This document shows positions 51,684 to 60,378 of a stretch of DNA of 64,000 bases, piece after piece. The position numbers were made by a program, and so were the translations under genes. Numbering within the stretch: the first letter of the stretch is position 1; every line of letters begins with the position of its first letter. The notes beneath the pieces were generated by a model. That model searched no databases and had not been told where the DNA came from. It saw nothing but the letters and a program-made list of their open reading frames with translations. This stretch comes from Streptomyces asoensis (lineage in GTDB: Bacteria > Actinomycetota > Actinomycetes > Streptomycetales > Streptomycetaceae): positions 7,440,001-7,504,000 of the forward strand of contig NZ_CP049838.1 in assembly GCF_013085465.1 (NCBI RefSeq), written 5' to 3'.

Positions 51684-52187
51684 TCAGTCGTGGCGCCCCT
51701 GTCCCTCCATCGTCTCCACCAGCCGCCCCAACGCCCTGAGGACCCATTCCCGGTCGTCCCCGAGGCCCGCCAACAGGTCTACCTCTGCGGCGAGTTGGCG
51801 GGGGAAGAGGTCGTCGACGGCCTTGGCGCCCGACTCGGTGATGGTGAGCAGGGAGGCGCGGCGGTCCGCGGGGTTGGGGGTGCGGGTGATGAAGCCGCGT
51901 TTCTCCAGTTTGGCGAGGGTCTTGCTGACGCCCGCGCGGGAGAGGCCGAGGCGTTCGGCGAGGCTGCGGGCGATGACCGGGTCGGTGGCGTGGCGCAGGG
52001 GGATGAGCGTGTCGACCTCGGGGGCGGTGAGGGGGGCGCCCGCGTAGAGGGGTTCGACGGCGCGGTCGAGCAGGCCCGTGGCGCGCTTGAGCAGGCCGAC
52101 CACTTCCATGGGGGAGGTGTCGAGGCCCGGGTTGTGCGCGGCCCACTGGGCGCGGACGTCGGTGGGGGAGGCGGGGGAGGTGGGCAT
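51684..52187 (-). CDS. MarR-family transcriptional regulator
   Basis: A 167-residue MarR protein with a winged helix (SLAERLGLSRAGVSKTLAKL, then EKRGFITRTPNPADRRASLL). It is divergent from the Bcr/CflA efflux gene with a 64-base gap, the classic arrangement for a repressor of its neighbouring transporter. The imperfect palindrome TAGCTGGTGAACTA at 52220-52233 is a likely operator for both. Confidence 0.88.
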   Translation of the reverse strand: MPTSPASPTDVRAQWAAHNPGLDTSPMEVVGLLKRATGLLDRAVEPLYAGAPLTAPEVDTLIPLRHATDPVIARSLAERLGLSRAGVSKTLAKLEKRGFITRTPNPADRRASLLTITESGAKAVDDLFPRQLAAEVDLLAGLGDDREWVLRALGRLVETMEGQGRHD

Positions 52188-52219
52188 GCGGCTCGCCTTC
52201 TGACCTGCTCGCTATTTGT

Positions 52220-52233
52220 TAGCTGGTGAACTA
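52220..52233. promoter_or_regulatory. putative MarR operator
   Basis: TAGCTGGTGAACTA has the form TAG.T....A.CTA between the divergent marR and efflux genes in an AT-rich stretch. MarR sites often have this look. No direct evidence is available. Confidence 0.4.
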
Positions 52234-52251
52234 TTGGTTATCTTTATTTTT

Positions 52252-53526
52252 ATGGTACCTCCGTCATCCTCCCGTGCCGCCGCGGTGTCGACCGCCACCG
52301 CCCCAGCCCCAGCCCCGGGGGAGCGTTCGGCCGTCGGCCTTGTCGCCGTCCTCGGTGCCCTGACGGCGGTCGCCCCGCTCGCGACCGACATGTACGTCCC
52401 CGGCTTTCCGGCCATGGGGGACGCGCTCGGCGCGAGCAGCTCGGCCGTGCAGCTGACGATGACCGCGTTCCTGGCCGGGCTGGTCGTCGGGCAGTTGCTG
52501 ATTGGTCCGCTCAGTGACGGGCTCGGGCGGCGCCGGCTGCTGATATCCGGGTCGGCCGGGTTCGTTCTCTTCTCCCTGGTGTGCGCCGTCGCCCCGAACG
52601 TCGGTCTGCTGACCGGCGCCCGCTTTCTCCAGGGCGTGGCCGGCGCGGCGGGCATGGTGCTGGCCCGGGCCGTCCTCACCGACCGCTTCCACGGCGCCGA
52701 ACTGCCGCGCCACTTCGCGGTGCTCTCCCAGGTCATGGGCGTGGCGCCGATCGCCGCGCCGGTGCTCGGCGGGGTGATCCTGAGCGTGTCCGCCTGGCGC
52801 GCGGTGTTCGCCGTGCTGGCCGTGCTGGGCGGACTGCTGCTGTTCGCCGTGGTGCGCGGGGTGCCGGAGTCGCTGCCGCCCGAGCGGCGTCAGAGCGGCG
52901 GGTTCGTGAACACGTTCCGTGCCATGGGAACGCTGCTCGGCCGCCGGGCGTTCATGGGGTACGTCCTGGTCGTCGCCTTCGTCGCGGCGGCCCTGTTCTC
53001 CTACATCAGCGGTTCCAGCTTCGTCTTCGAGAACCTCCACGGCGTCTCCTCGACGACGTACTCCCTCATCTTCGCCACCAACGCGGTCGGCATGCTGCTC
53101 GCCGGCGCGGTCTTCTCCCGGCTCGCCGGGCGGGGCGTGCGGCTGAACACGCTGCTCACGGCCGGTGTCGGTGTGGTGCTGTCGGGCGCGCTGGGGCAGG
53201 TTCTGGTGGTCCTGTCCCTGGGTGAGAGCCTCGTGGGCACGTGGGTCACGCTGTTCGTGACCGCCGCCGGCATAGGGCTGGTGTTTCCGAGCGGCATGAG
53301 CATCGGACAGGCGGTGGGGCGGATGGCGCCGGGAGCGGCGTCCGCGCTGCTGGGCGGCCTCCAGTTCCTCTTCGGAGCGCTCGCCTCACCGCTGGTGGGG
53401 CTGTTCGGGGAGGACAGCTCCCTGCCGATGGCCCTCATCATGCTGGTCGCCGCCGCGGGGGCGGGACTCGCCCTCCTCGGACTGGCCCGGCCGTGGCAGG
53501 GGCAGGGGGAACCGGCCTCGGTCTGA
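52252..53526 (+). CDS. Bcr/CflA-family multidrug efflux MFS transporter
   Basis: A 424-residue MFS protein with twelve membrane helices. ATDMYVPGFPAMGDAL and QLTMTAFLAGLVVGQLLIGP (the A-motif loop GPLSDGLGRRRLL) identify the Bcr/CflA drug exporters. It is divergent from a MarR regulator. The ATG at 52252 gives the normal length; an upstream GTG or TTG would add about twelve residues. Substrates are typically bicyclomycin, chloramphenicol and related compounds, but none can be assigned here. Confidence 0.87.
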   Translation: MVPPSSSRAAAVSTATAPAPAPGERSAVGLVAVLGALTAVAPLATDMYVPGFPAMGDALGASSSAVQLTMTAFLAGLVVGQLLIGPLSDGLGRRRLLISGSAGFVLFSLVCAVAPNVGLLTGARFLQGVAGAAGMVLARAVLTDRFHGAELPRHFAVLSQVMGVAPIAAPVLGGVILSVSAWRAVFAVLAVLGGLLLFAVVRGVPESLPPERRQSGGFVNTFRAMGTLLGRRAFMGYVLVVAFVAAALFSYISGSSFVFENLHGVSSTTYSLIFATNAVGMLLAGAVFSRLAGRGVRLNTLLTAGVGVVLSGALGQVLVVLSLGESLVGTWVTLFVTAAGIGLVFPSGMSIGQAVGRMAPGAASALLGGLQFLFGALASPLVGLFGEDSSLPMALIMLVAAAGAGLALLGLARPWQGQGEPASV

Positions 53527-53550
53527 GACGGCGGTCGGTCTGAGGGTGTT

Positions 53551-53754
53551 GTCGGTGGGACCCGGCGGTCGGTCTGAGGGTGTTGTCGGTGGGACGCGGC
53601 GGTCGGTGCGAGGCGGCGGTCGGTGGGACGCGGCGGTTGGTGCGAGGCGGTGGTCGGTGGGACGCGGCGGTCGGTGCGAGGCGGTGGTCGGTGGGACGCG
53701 GCGGTTGGTGCGAGGCGGCTGTCGGTGGGACGCGGCGGACTGTGGGACGCCTGC
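53551..53754. repeat. 34-bp tandem repeat, six units
   Basis: Units beginning GTCGGTGGGACGCGGCGG start at 53551, 53585, 53619, 53653, 53687 and 53721, an exact 34-base period with few changes. An incomplete copy precedes them. The array lies between the efflux gene and the TetR gene and has no protein meaning. Confidence 0.85.
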
Positions 53755-53784
53755 TGCCGGTGAGACGCTGCCCTCGTTGGGGGG

Positions 53785-53850
53785 CATCCGGGTCGTAGCA
53801 GGGGCACATCCGGGTCGTACCAGGGGTGCATCCGGGTCGTACCCGGGTCG
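53785..53850. repeat. 22-bp tandem repeat, three units
   Basis: CATCCGGGTCGTA begins at 53785, 53807 and 53829 with a 22-base period, followed by a partial unit. It lies directly upstream of the TetR gene and may be part of its control region or simple slippage DNA. Confidence 0.7.
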
Positions 53851-53934
53851 AGCCCGAGTCGCCCCCGGGGCGAAGATCCGCCACAATGGGCGCCCGTCGT
53901 CCGTTCGTCCGTACCGAACCACCCGAGGTTTCCC

Positions 53935-54561
53935 GTGACCCACTCCGTGGCCCGCGAGCCGCAGCGGCGTAATTCGCGGTCCAACCGGGCGCGCATTCTG
54001 GCCACGGCCCGGCAGGAGCTCGGCCGGAACCCGGACGTCACCCTGGAGGAGATCGCGCGGGCCTCCGGCGTTGTACGACGGACTCTCTTCGGTCACTTTC
54101 CCGGGCGGGCGGCGTTGTTGGAGGCGCTCGCGGAGGAGGCGTCCGAGGCGTTGCGTGGCGCGCTGGCGGTCGCGGCGGCGCCGCAGGAGCCGGCCGAGCG
54201 GGCGCTCGCGCACTTCGTGCACACGATCTGGCCGGTGGGCGACCGCTACCGGCTGCTCCTGGCGCTGGCCCGGCGTGATCTGGGCGACGAGCGTGTCGCC
54301 GAGGTCCTCGCCCCCGCCCGCGACGAGGTCACCGCCATCCTGACGCGCGGACAGCGCGACGGTGTCTTCCACACGCAGCTGCCGCCCGCCGTGCTGAGCG
54401 CGGGGCTCGAGGCGATGCAGGTCGCGCTGCTGGAAGAGGTCAACACCGGGGCGCTGGAGGACGACGGGACCCGGACGGCCGTCGTGACGCTCGTCGCGGC
54501 GGGGGTGCCGGAGGACCGGGCCCGGGCCGTGGTCGGCGAGGTCTCTCGGCGGCAGCGGTAG
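53935..54561 (+). CDS. TetR/AcrR-family transcriptional regulator
   Basis: A 208-residue TetR regulator. The DNA-binding helix-turn-helix is RARILATARQELGRNPDV, then LEEIARASGVVRRTLFGHF. The ligand-binding domain is helical and ends in an Arg-rich tail encoded by a small CGGTAG repeat. GTG start at 53935. It is convergent with the DUF2993 gene. The target is unknown. The repeat-rich upstream DNA is unusual for a TetR promoter. Confidence 0.85.
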   Translation: MTHSVAREPQRRNSRSNRARILATARQELGRNPDVTLEEIARASGVVRRTLFGHFPGRAALLEALAEEASEALRGALAVAAAPQEPAERALAHFVHTIWPVGDRYRLLLALARRDLGDERVAEVLAPARDEVTAILTRGQRDGVFHTQLPPAVLSAGLEAMQVALLEEVNTGALEDDGTRTAVVTLVAAGVPEDRARAVVGEVSRRQR

Positions 54562-54634
54562 CGGTAGCGGCAGCGCTGGGCCGGGGGCCTGAAGCGTCCG
54601 GCTCGCCATAGGCCTCCTGCCTTTCCGTCTGCGC

Positions 54635-55420
54635 TCACAGGTTTTGGTCCGACAATGCTTCGTCCGGGCGGAAGGTGACCGACCTTCCCGTGAACCGGGC
54701 GTCGAGGCCGGTGGCGGTGGTGGTCACGGAGCGCAGGCTCAGGCCGTCGGGGAGGTTCCGCAGCTGGATCGGCTGTTCGAAGACCTTGTCGAGTACCGCT
54801 TCCCCGACGGCGGGCAGTGCGCCGCCCTCGACCCGGAAGTCGTCGAACGCGATCCGGTTGCCGGACGCCGCCGAGACGGTCGTTGTCACTGTGATCTTTC
54901 CTCCGCCGAGAGGCAGCAGGATGTCCGCGCTGATCCGGCCCGGCCCCTTGCCCTGGGACACCTCCAGACCCAGGGCGTCCGACACGTCCGGGTAGGACAG
55001 CCGGGCGGTCGCCGCCGCCGAGCGGGCCCGCGCCTCGCTGCCGTCGTCGGACCTGGTCAGCCCGTCCAGTCGTAGGTCGAGTTCGGACAGTGGCAGCGGG
55101 CGGGCCGACCCGTCGGCGGGGATGTCGTGGGCGGTGATGTCCACTCTCCGCAGGGTGCCGGAGGCCACCTGCGTCAGGACGGGGAACCCGCGCACGTGGA
55201 CCTCGGGCCGCGCCGGGGTGTCCATGCCCTCCTGGAACGCCTTCGCCGTTCGTGACTCCACCCGTGCCGTCACGAGCCGGTCGACCGTGGTGGGGACCAG
55301 GATCAGCGTGAGCAGGGCGGCGAGGGCGATGGTGGTGGCGGCCGGTCGCCGTCGGCGTCGGGTGCGGGGTGCTTCGGTCGTGTCGTAGGACGCGCCGGCC
55401 TCGTACGTGGGCCGGTACAT
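54635..55420 (-). CDS. DUF2993 domain protein, membrane-anchored
   Basis: A 261-residue protein with an Arg-rich N-terminus (TRRRRRPAATTIALAALLTL) forming one membrane anchor, followed by a DUF2993 (LmeA-like) domain outside. LmeA-type proteins bind phospholipid and help cell-envelope maturation in actinobacteria. Motifs: VRGFPVLTQVASGTLRRVDI and SDALGLEVSQGKG. The ATG at 55420 has GAAGGAG upstream on the minus strand; a longer upstream frame has no ribosome site. Confidence 0.8.
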   Translation of the reverse strand: MYRPTYEAGASYDTTEAPRTRRRRRPAATTIALAALLTLILVPTTVDRLVTARVESRTAKAFQEGMDTPARPEVHVRGFPVLTQVASGTLRRVDITAHDIPADGSARPLPLSELDLRLDGLTRSDDGSEARARSAAATARLSYPDVSDALGLEVSQGKGPGRISADILLPLGGGKITVTTTVSAASGNRIAFDDFRVEGGALPAVGEAVLDKVFEQPIQLRNLPDGLSLRSVTTTATGLDARFTGRSVTFRPDEALSDQNL

Positions 55421-55965
55421 CAACTCTCCTTCGTGGGAGGCGGCTTCGTCTGCCGGGTGGTGTGCGGGCGGCGGACGGTCGGGGCCGCGGTGTCGCCTTC
55501 GACGTCCGCGGCGATCAGGACGGGGAGGCGGCGGCACGGGTGCCGTCGTCGGCCCGGCCTTCGGTGTCGACGGTGGCAAGGGGGCCGATACGGGACGGCC
55601 ATGTCCCGGGCGGTGGTGAGGAGTTCACCGAGCCGGGCGGCGACGAGGTGCCGGCGGGTGAGCCCGGTGACTGAGTCCGATCAGCGAGTCCGATGAGGGT
55701 GCGAAAGCGGTCGTCCACCGCGCACAAGGTGAGGACGGAGCGTGTCAGGGCACTCGTGGCGTCGGCGATCTCGGCGATCTCGGCGATCTCGGCGAGGCCG
55801 GGCGTCGGAGCCACGCCTCGGTTGGTTCCCGCGGGGGCGGTCGGCCGGTCACTTCGCCTCCTCTGGGCTCGGAGCAGCGGGGTCATCGAAATATTTGCAC
55901 ACCAGTGGGCAATAAACTAGCCTGCACATCAACGGGCAATTAACTCGTCGCCTTAGGAGCCCCCC
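55421..55965. other. 545-bp divergent intergenic region with weak minus-strand ORF
   Basis: A minus-strand frame (55515-55886) begins TPLLRAQRRRSDRPTAP and contains a 9-bp tandem repeat (GCGATCTCG) encoding AEIAEIAEIAD. It could be a small gene or a decayed regulator, but has no recognised domain. The promoter and direct repeats for the DHA2 transporter are at 55895-55946. Confidence 0.4.
55895..55945 (+). promoter_or_regulatory. promoter and 27-bp-spaced direct repeat before the MFS gene
   Basis: TTGCAC (55895-55900) and TAGCCT (55918-55923) are 17 bases apart, a good -35/-10 pair. Overlapping this, GCACACCAGTGGGCAATAAA (55897) recurs as GCACATCAACGGGCAATTAA (55924) with four mismatches over 22 bases. 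The repeat is a likely regulator-binding site controlling the transporter. Confidence 0.55.
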
Positions 55966-57603
55966 ATGCCCTTCCCCGTCAACACACCCGTCGAGAAGAT
56001 GACCGGGCCGTACGCCAAGCGCTGGTCCGCGCTGATCGTGCTCTGCCTGAGCCTGTTGATCGTGGTCATGGCGAACACCTCACTGATCGTGGCCGCACCG
56101 GACATGACCACGGACCTGGGCCTGAGCAGCAGTGACCTCCAGTGGGTCATCGACGGCTACACGGTCCCGTACGCGGCGCTGATGCTCGTGCTGGGGTCGA
56201 TCGGCGACAAGTACAGCCGCCGTGGCGCGCTCGTCACCGGGCTGCTGGTCTTCGCGGGCGGTTCGGTGATGGGCAGCCTGGTGGATCAGACCGCGCTGGT
56301 CATCACGGCCCGCGCGATCATGGGTGTCGGTGCCGCGGTCGTCATGCCGGCCACGCTGTCGCTGCTGGTCGCGATCTTCCCGCGGCGTGAGCGGGCCAAG
56401 GCCATCACGGCCTGGACGGCCACCTCGGGGCTGGCCATCGCCGTCGGTCCGCTGGTCGCCGGCTGGCTGCTCCAGGACCATGCGTGGGGCTCGACCTTCC
56501 TGATCAACGTCCCCATCGCGGTCGTCGCCGTCGTCGGCGCGCTCGCGCTGATCCCGCCGTCCAAGGCGGCGGGCATGGGCCGGATCGACTACGTCGGCGG
56601 TCTGCTGTCGATCGTCTCCGTCGGCTCGCTGGTGTACGCGACCATCGAGGGCCCGCACTTCGGCTGGGGTGCCGGCCCGATCGCCGCGGCCGTGGTCGCC
56701 GGGGTCGGCATGGTGGGGTTCGTGGCCTGGGAGCTGCGGCATCCGCATCCGATGCTGGACGTCCGCAAGTTCCGGCTGCGGCCTTTCAGCGGTTCGATGC
56801 TGGCGGTGCTGTTCTTCTTCTTCGGCACCTTCGGCGCGATCTACTACTCCACCCAGTTCCTCCAGTTCGTGCTGAACTACGACGCGCTGGAGACCGGTGT
56901 ACGACTGCTGCCGCTGGCCGGTGCGGTCTTCGTCGGCGCCGCGGTGACCGGGCGGCTGACCCCGAAGCTGGGCGTGCGGGCGATGGTCGTGTCCGGCATG
57001 GTGATCGGCACCGTGGGCGTCTTCCTGCTCACCCGGGTCGACACGGGCTCGACGTACACGGACTTCCTCGCCCCGATGATGATGCTGGGCTTCGCGATCG
57101 GCCTGAGCGTGTCCCCGGCCACCGACACGATCATGGGGTCGTTCCCGGAGAGTGAGCTGGGTGTCGGCGGCGGCGCCAACGACACCGCGCTGGAGCTGGG
57201 CGGATCGCTCGGCATCGCGATCCTCGGCTCGCTCCTCGGCACCGCGTACCGCGACGAGCTGACCGACCTGGTCGGCGGCAACCTTCCCGCCGCCGCCCTG
57301 GAGACCGCCAAGGACTCGGTGGGCGGTGGCCTGGCGGTCGCCGAGCAGGTCGCGAAGGACCCCGCCGGTGGGGCGCAGCAGGCGCAGGCCCTGGTCGAGG
57401 CGGTGCACGAGGCCTTCGCGCACGGTGTCGCCCAGACCAGCCTGGTCGGCGGGATCATCATGGCCGCCGGCACGCTGATCGTCTTCGCGGTCCTGCCCGG
57501 CCGCAAGGCCTCAGCGGACACGGAGCGGTCGCAGCGGTCGGAGGGATCGGAGGGGTCGGGGGAGGTCGCGGCCGCGGAGGAGTACTCCGACGCCTCCCGG
57601 TAG
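55966..57603 (+). CDS. DHA2-family (14-TM) MFS drug transporter
   Basis: A 545-residue MFS exporter of the EmrB/QacA group with about fourteen helices: SLIVAAPDMTTDLGLSSSDL, WVIDGYTVPYAALMLVLGSI and GDKYSRRGALVTG (motif A). The proline/glycine antiporter motif C region is GLAIAVGPLVAGWLLQDHAW. The C-terminal tail is Ser/Glu-rich. Start ATG at 55966 with TAGGAG upstream. It is preceded by a well-formed promoter with a repeat operator. Substrates are likely toxic organic cations or antibiotics. Confidence 0.88.
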   Translation: MPFPVNTPVEKMTGPYAKRWSALIVLCLSLLIVVMANTSLIVAAPDMTTDLGLSSSDLQWVIDGYTVPYAALMLVLGSIGDKYSRRGALVTGLLVFAGGSVMGSLVDQTALVITARAIMGVGAAVVMPATLSLLVAIFPRRERAKAITAWTATSGLAIAVGPLVAGWLLQDHAWGSTFLINVPIAVVAVVGALALIPPSKAAGMGRIDYVGGLLSIVSVGSLVYATIEGPHFGWGAGPIAAAVVAGVGMVGFVAWELRHPHPMLDVRKFRLRPFSGSMLAVLFFFFGTFGAIYYSTQFLQFVLNYDALETGVRLLPLAGAVFVGAAVTGRLTPKLGVRAMVVSGMVIGTVGVFLLTRVDTGSTYTDFLAPMMMLGFAIGLSVSPATDTIMGSFPESELGVGGGANDTALELGGSLGIAILGSLLGTAYRDELTDLVGGNLPAAALETAKDSVGGGLAVAEQVAKDPAGGAQQAQALVEAVHEAFAHGVAQTSLVGGIIMAAGTLIVFAVLPGRKASADTERSQRSEGSEGSGEVAAAEEYSDASR

Positions 57604-57686
57604 ACGGTCCGCCCGGCTGCCCGCTCGTCCCGCCCTGCCGCAGGGTTCCTCGGAACTCCGCCGGTGGGGCGATCGGCGTCCGGACT

Positions 57687-58232
57687 TCAGTCGGAGACGG
57701 TGGCGTGTTCCCGCCCCGGCTCCGGCTGCGGTTCCGTCGCCGTGGCCGCCTTCGGAATCAGGCCGCTCATCGCGGCGCACTGTTCGGGCCCCATGACATG
57801 GGCCAACGCCCCCGTCACCGTCTCGGCCAGGGCGCCGGACGCCTCCCGGAGCAGGTCCCGGGCCTTGTCGGTGAGGGCCACCTCTATGCCGCGCTTGTCC
57901 TCGCACACCGACCTGCGGGTGACGAGACCGGCGTGCTGAAGGCAGGCGATCTGGTACGTCAGCCGGGTCTTGGGCCGCCCCAGCAGCTCCGCGACGCGGG
58001 TCATGCGGAGGCCGCCCTGGGGCTGCTCCGCCAGCAGGCACAGGACCAGGAACTCGTCGTGCGAGACGTCGAGCCGCTCCTTGACCACCGAACGCAGCCG
58101 CTGCTCCACCGCGCCGGTCGCGGCCAGCAGCAACATCCAGCCACGCAGTTCGGGTGGCAGCAGACCGGCCCCGGCGCCCTGCACTGACGGGCATGCGGGC
58201 AGGTCGACGGGGTGTTCAGGGGAATCTGCCAT
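57687..58232 (-). CDS. MarR-family transcriptional regulator
   Basis: A 181-residue MarR protein with the winged helix MTRVAELLGRPKTRLTYQIA, then CLQHAGLVTRRSVCEDKRG and EVALTDKARDLLREA. It is divergent from the yceI-like gene. Three related TCCA...TGGA half-site pairs in the gap (58252-58326) are probable operators. The C-terminal extension beyond residue 155 is unstructured. Confidence 0.87.
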   Translation of the reverse strand: MADSPEHPVDLPACPSVQGAGAGLLPPELRGWMLLLAATGAVEQRLRSVVKERLDVSHDEFLVLCLLAEQPQGGLRMTRVAELLGRPKTRLTYQIACLQHAGLVTRRSVCEDKRGIEVALTDKARDLLREASGALAETVTGALAHVMGPEQCAAMSGLIPKAATATEPQPEPGREHATVSD

Positions 58233-58251
58233 GCTTCGAGTGTATCTCTAG

Positions 58252-58326
58252 TCCAAATTTGCATGACCCCGTTGTTCAGATTTGGATAACCGGCTAGCGT
58301 GGCCCTGACCCTTATCCAGATGTGGA
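58252..58326. promoter_or_regulatory. MarR operators and promoter of the YceI gene
   Basis: TCCAAATTTG (58252-58261) and CAGATTTGGA (58277-58286) form an inverted pair. TCCAGATGTGGA (58315-58326) is another site of the same kind. The promoter TTGTTC (58272-58277) - 17 bases - TAGCGT (58295-58300) overlaps the second half-site, so binding by the divergent MarR protein should block transcription. Confidence 0.6.
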
Positions 58327-58344
58327 ACACCAAGGAGAACTGCC

Positions 58345-58860
58345 ATGACCGTCGCCGTGGAAACAGGACTGTGGCAGCTCGACGCGGGCGCCTCCACCGT
58401 CGCCCTGAAGCACAAGGCGATGTGGGGCCTGGTCGCTGCCAAGGGTGTCTTCACCACCGTCAGCGGCGGGGGCGAGGTGGCCGCCGACGGAACCGTCACC
58501 GGCACCCTGGTCCTGGACGCTGCCTCCATCGACACCAAGAACGCCAAGCGGGACACGCACCTGCGCAGCGCGGACTTCTTCGACGTCGAGAAGTACCCCG
58601 AGATCACCTTCGCTGTGCACGCCGCCGAACTCGGCGCCGACAGGGTGGTGAAGGTGTCCGGCCAGCTGACGGTGCACGGCATCAGCCGCCCGCAGAACTT
58701 CACCGCTCGCCTGAGCCAGGTGGACGCGGACGCCGTCACCCTGGATGCCACATTCACCGTGGACCGGAACGAGTTCGGGATCACCCTGAACCAGCTCGGC
58801 ATGATGGGCGGCCTGACGGCGATCACCACCACGCTCCGCTTCACGCGCACGGTCGCCTGA
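58345..58860 (+). CDS. YceI-family lipid-binding protein
   Basis: A 171-residue YceI protein with the lipocalin-like barrel signature: LDAGASTVALKHKAMWGLVA, SIDTKNAKRDTHLRSADFFD and the DVEKYPEITF segment. YceI proteins bind polyisoprenoids. No signal peptide is present, as in the cytosolic actinobacterial members. ATG with AAGGAG upstream. It is divergent from and probably repressed by the MarR gene. Confidence 0.9.
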   Translation: MTVAVETGLWQLDAGASTVALKHKAMWGLVAAKGVFTTVSGGGEVAADGTVTGTLVLDAASIDTKNAKRDTHLRSADFFDVEKYPEITFAVHAAELGADRVVKVSGQLTVHGISRPQNFTARLSQVDADAVTLDATFTVDRNEFGITLNQLGMMGGLTAITTTLRFTRTVA

Positions 58861-58867
58861 GGCGTTG

Positions 58868-58896
58868 GCTGACGCCACGTCAGGGAGCCTTTTTGT
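58868..58896 (+). terminator. terminator after the YceI gene
   Basis: CTGACG (58869-58874) and CGTCAG form a short hairpin with a CCA loop, followed by GGAGCC and TTTTTG. The U-tract makes this a canonical rho-independent terminator. Confidence 0.7.
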
Positions 58897-59767
58897 GGCC
58901 GGCTTTGCGTGATGAAGTGAACTTCCCTGCGGGCGACGGGAGTTCGTAGGCCACCGTGGCGTCGGCGCGGACTCCGCGGAGGGCCGGGGGGCGGGGGCCC
59001 TTCGCGATCATCCAGTACGGCTCCATGCGTGTCGGCGGTCCATGTGAAGTGGTGGCCGAGGGCGCCGCCTTGGGTGTTGTCGATCTCAAGTGGCGTGAGT
59101 GACACGGCAGTTGTAGAGGTTCGGCGGGCCGACGTGACCCAGATGTACAGCGGGGGCGTCGTCCCCGTCGCCGCAACTGTCGTACGCGCCAGGAGCCGGG
59201 ACGACGATCAGTACGACCGCGGTGAGCCGACGCGGTGAGCTGACGCGGTGATCCGGGTCGGTGATCCGGGTCGGCCATGCGGGTCGGCCGCCGGTGCGCT
59301 CCCGCCGGCGGGCCGGGTGCGGCTGCCAGGCACGGGCGAACTCCGACGGAAGCGCGGTGCCGCGGCAGCCATCCCAGCGGTGCCATCAACAGGCAGTGGC
59401 CGTCCTTGGACCGCATCGCCGGGAAGAGAACCGACCGGGGCAGCGCGGTAGCACCGCCGCCGCTGTCAGCATGCTCGCGTGCACATACCGCGAGCCGATC
59501 GCTGCCGTCCGCGAGGCACAGCGACACGCGCACCGAGCCCACCCCGCTGATCACCTTCATCGCCGCCGAGCAAGCGGTTTCGCAACGCAATCGGGGCTGG
59601 TGAGCGGGGTGCGCCTGGACGTGAAGATTCCGGTGTGGCCGCGGCTGGGAAGCCGCTGCGCGGCACCGGAGACGGTGGCGGTCCGTGTCGCTGTTGGGCT
59701 GAACGGGTGACTTGGCGTAAGAATGGCTGGTGCAGGCATTGAAGGCGAGTCAGTTCGGGGGGTGCCG
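58897..59767. other. 871-bp region without a confident gene
   Basis: Open frames on both strands are short or poorly biased. A minus-strand stretch (SLTPLEIDNTQGGALGHHFT and, after a frame change, DATVAYELPSPAGKF) looks like a decayed coding sequence of unknown family. No RNA gene or repeat was recognised. Confidence 0.45.
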
Positions 59768-60157
59768 GTGAACCGTTACGACGTCACCGATGAACAGTGG
59801 GAAGGGCTCGCTCAGGTTGTTCCGCTGCGGGGCCGGGACGCGTGGCCGTCGGCGGTGAGCCATCGCTCGCTCCCCGACGCGGAGACCGAGACCCGGCGCC
59901 GTTTCGTCGTGCTGCGGGTCAACGTCTTCGCGGACGCCCGCGAGGTCGCCGAGACGCTGATGGCGGGCATTCCGGTGCTGCTCGACCTGACGGGCGCGGA
60001 GACCGATACCGCCAAGCGGGTCCTGGACTTCTCCACCGGAGTCGTCTTCGGCCTGGCCAGCGGCATGCACCGGGTCGACCGCAACGTCTTCCTGCTGACC
60101 CCACCGGGCACCGAGGTCAGCGGAATCATGGAGGGGGCTGGGGTACCCGGAGTCTGA
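59768..60157 (+). CDS. SepF-like cell division protein
   Basis: A 129-residue protein related to SepF: RRFVVLRVNVFADAREVAET (beta strand), LMAGIPVLLDLTGAETDTAK and VLDFSTGVVFGLASGMHRVD, close to the Pfam SepF core. SepF links FtsZ to the membrane in Gram-positives. This shorter form lacks the usual long N-terminal membrane-binding stretch and is probably an extra SepF paralogue of Streptomyces. The GTG at 59768 has GGGGGG upstream; an ATG at 59723 is an alternative. Confidence 0.8.
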   Translation: MNRYDVTDEQWEGLAQVVPLRGRDAWPSAVSHRSLPDAETETRRRFVVLRVNVFADAREVAETLMAGIPVLLDLTGAETDTAKRVLDFSTGVVFGLASGMHRVDRNVFLLTPPGTEVSGIMEGAGVPGV

Positions 60158-60378
60158 GCGGCCCTGCGGCGTCGAGCGACCGCACCGAGCGCGGCGCTCG
60201 GCGACACCCGGCCCATCGGCTCACCCGGCCCATCGGCTCGCGCGGCTCGCGCCGCTCACGTCGCCCTTGCCGTTTGTCGCGCTCCGCGACGATCGTAGGG
60301 GGCGTCGCGGTCGCTCGATCGTAGGAAGCTTTTCGGGGCGGAACGGTTCGTCTGGTGGCGGAGTCCTACGGTCCGGAT

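Noticed and set aside
53551..53754. Regular repeats considered as a CRISPR array
   Set aside because: The 34-bp units are directly adjacent with no unique spacers, and no cas gene is in the window.
58897..59590. Open frames between the YceI and SepF-like genes
   Set aside because: Short readable blocks change frame and have no recognised domain. They are not strong enough to call a gene or a specific pseudogene.
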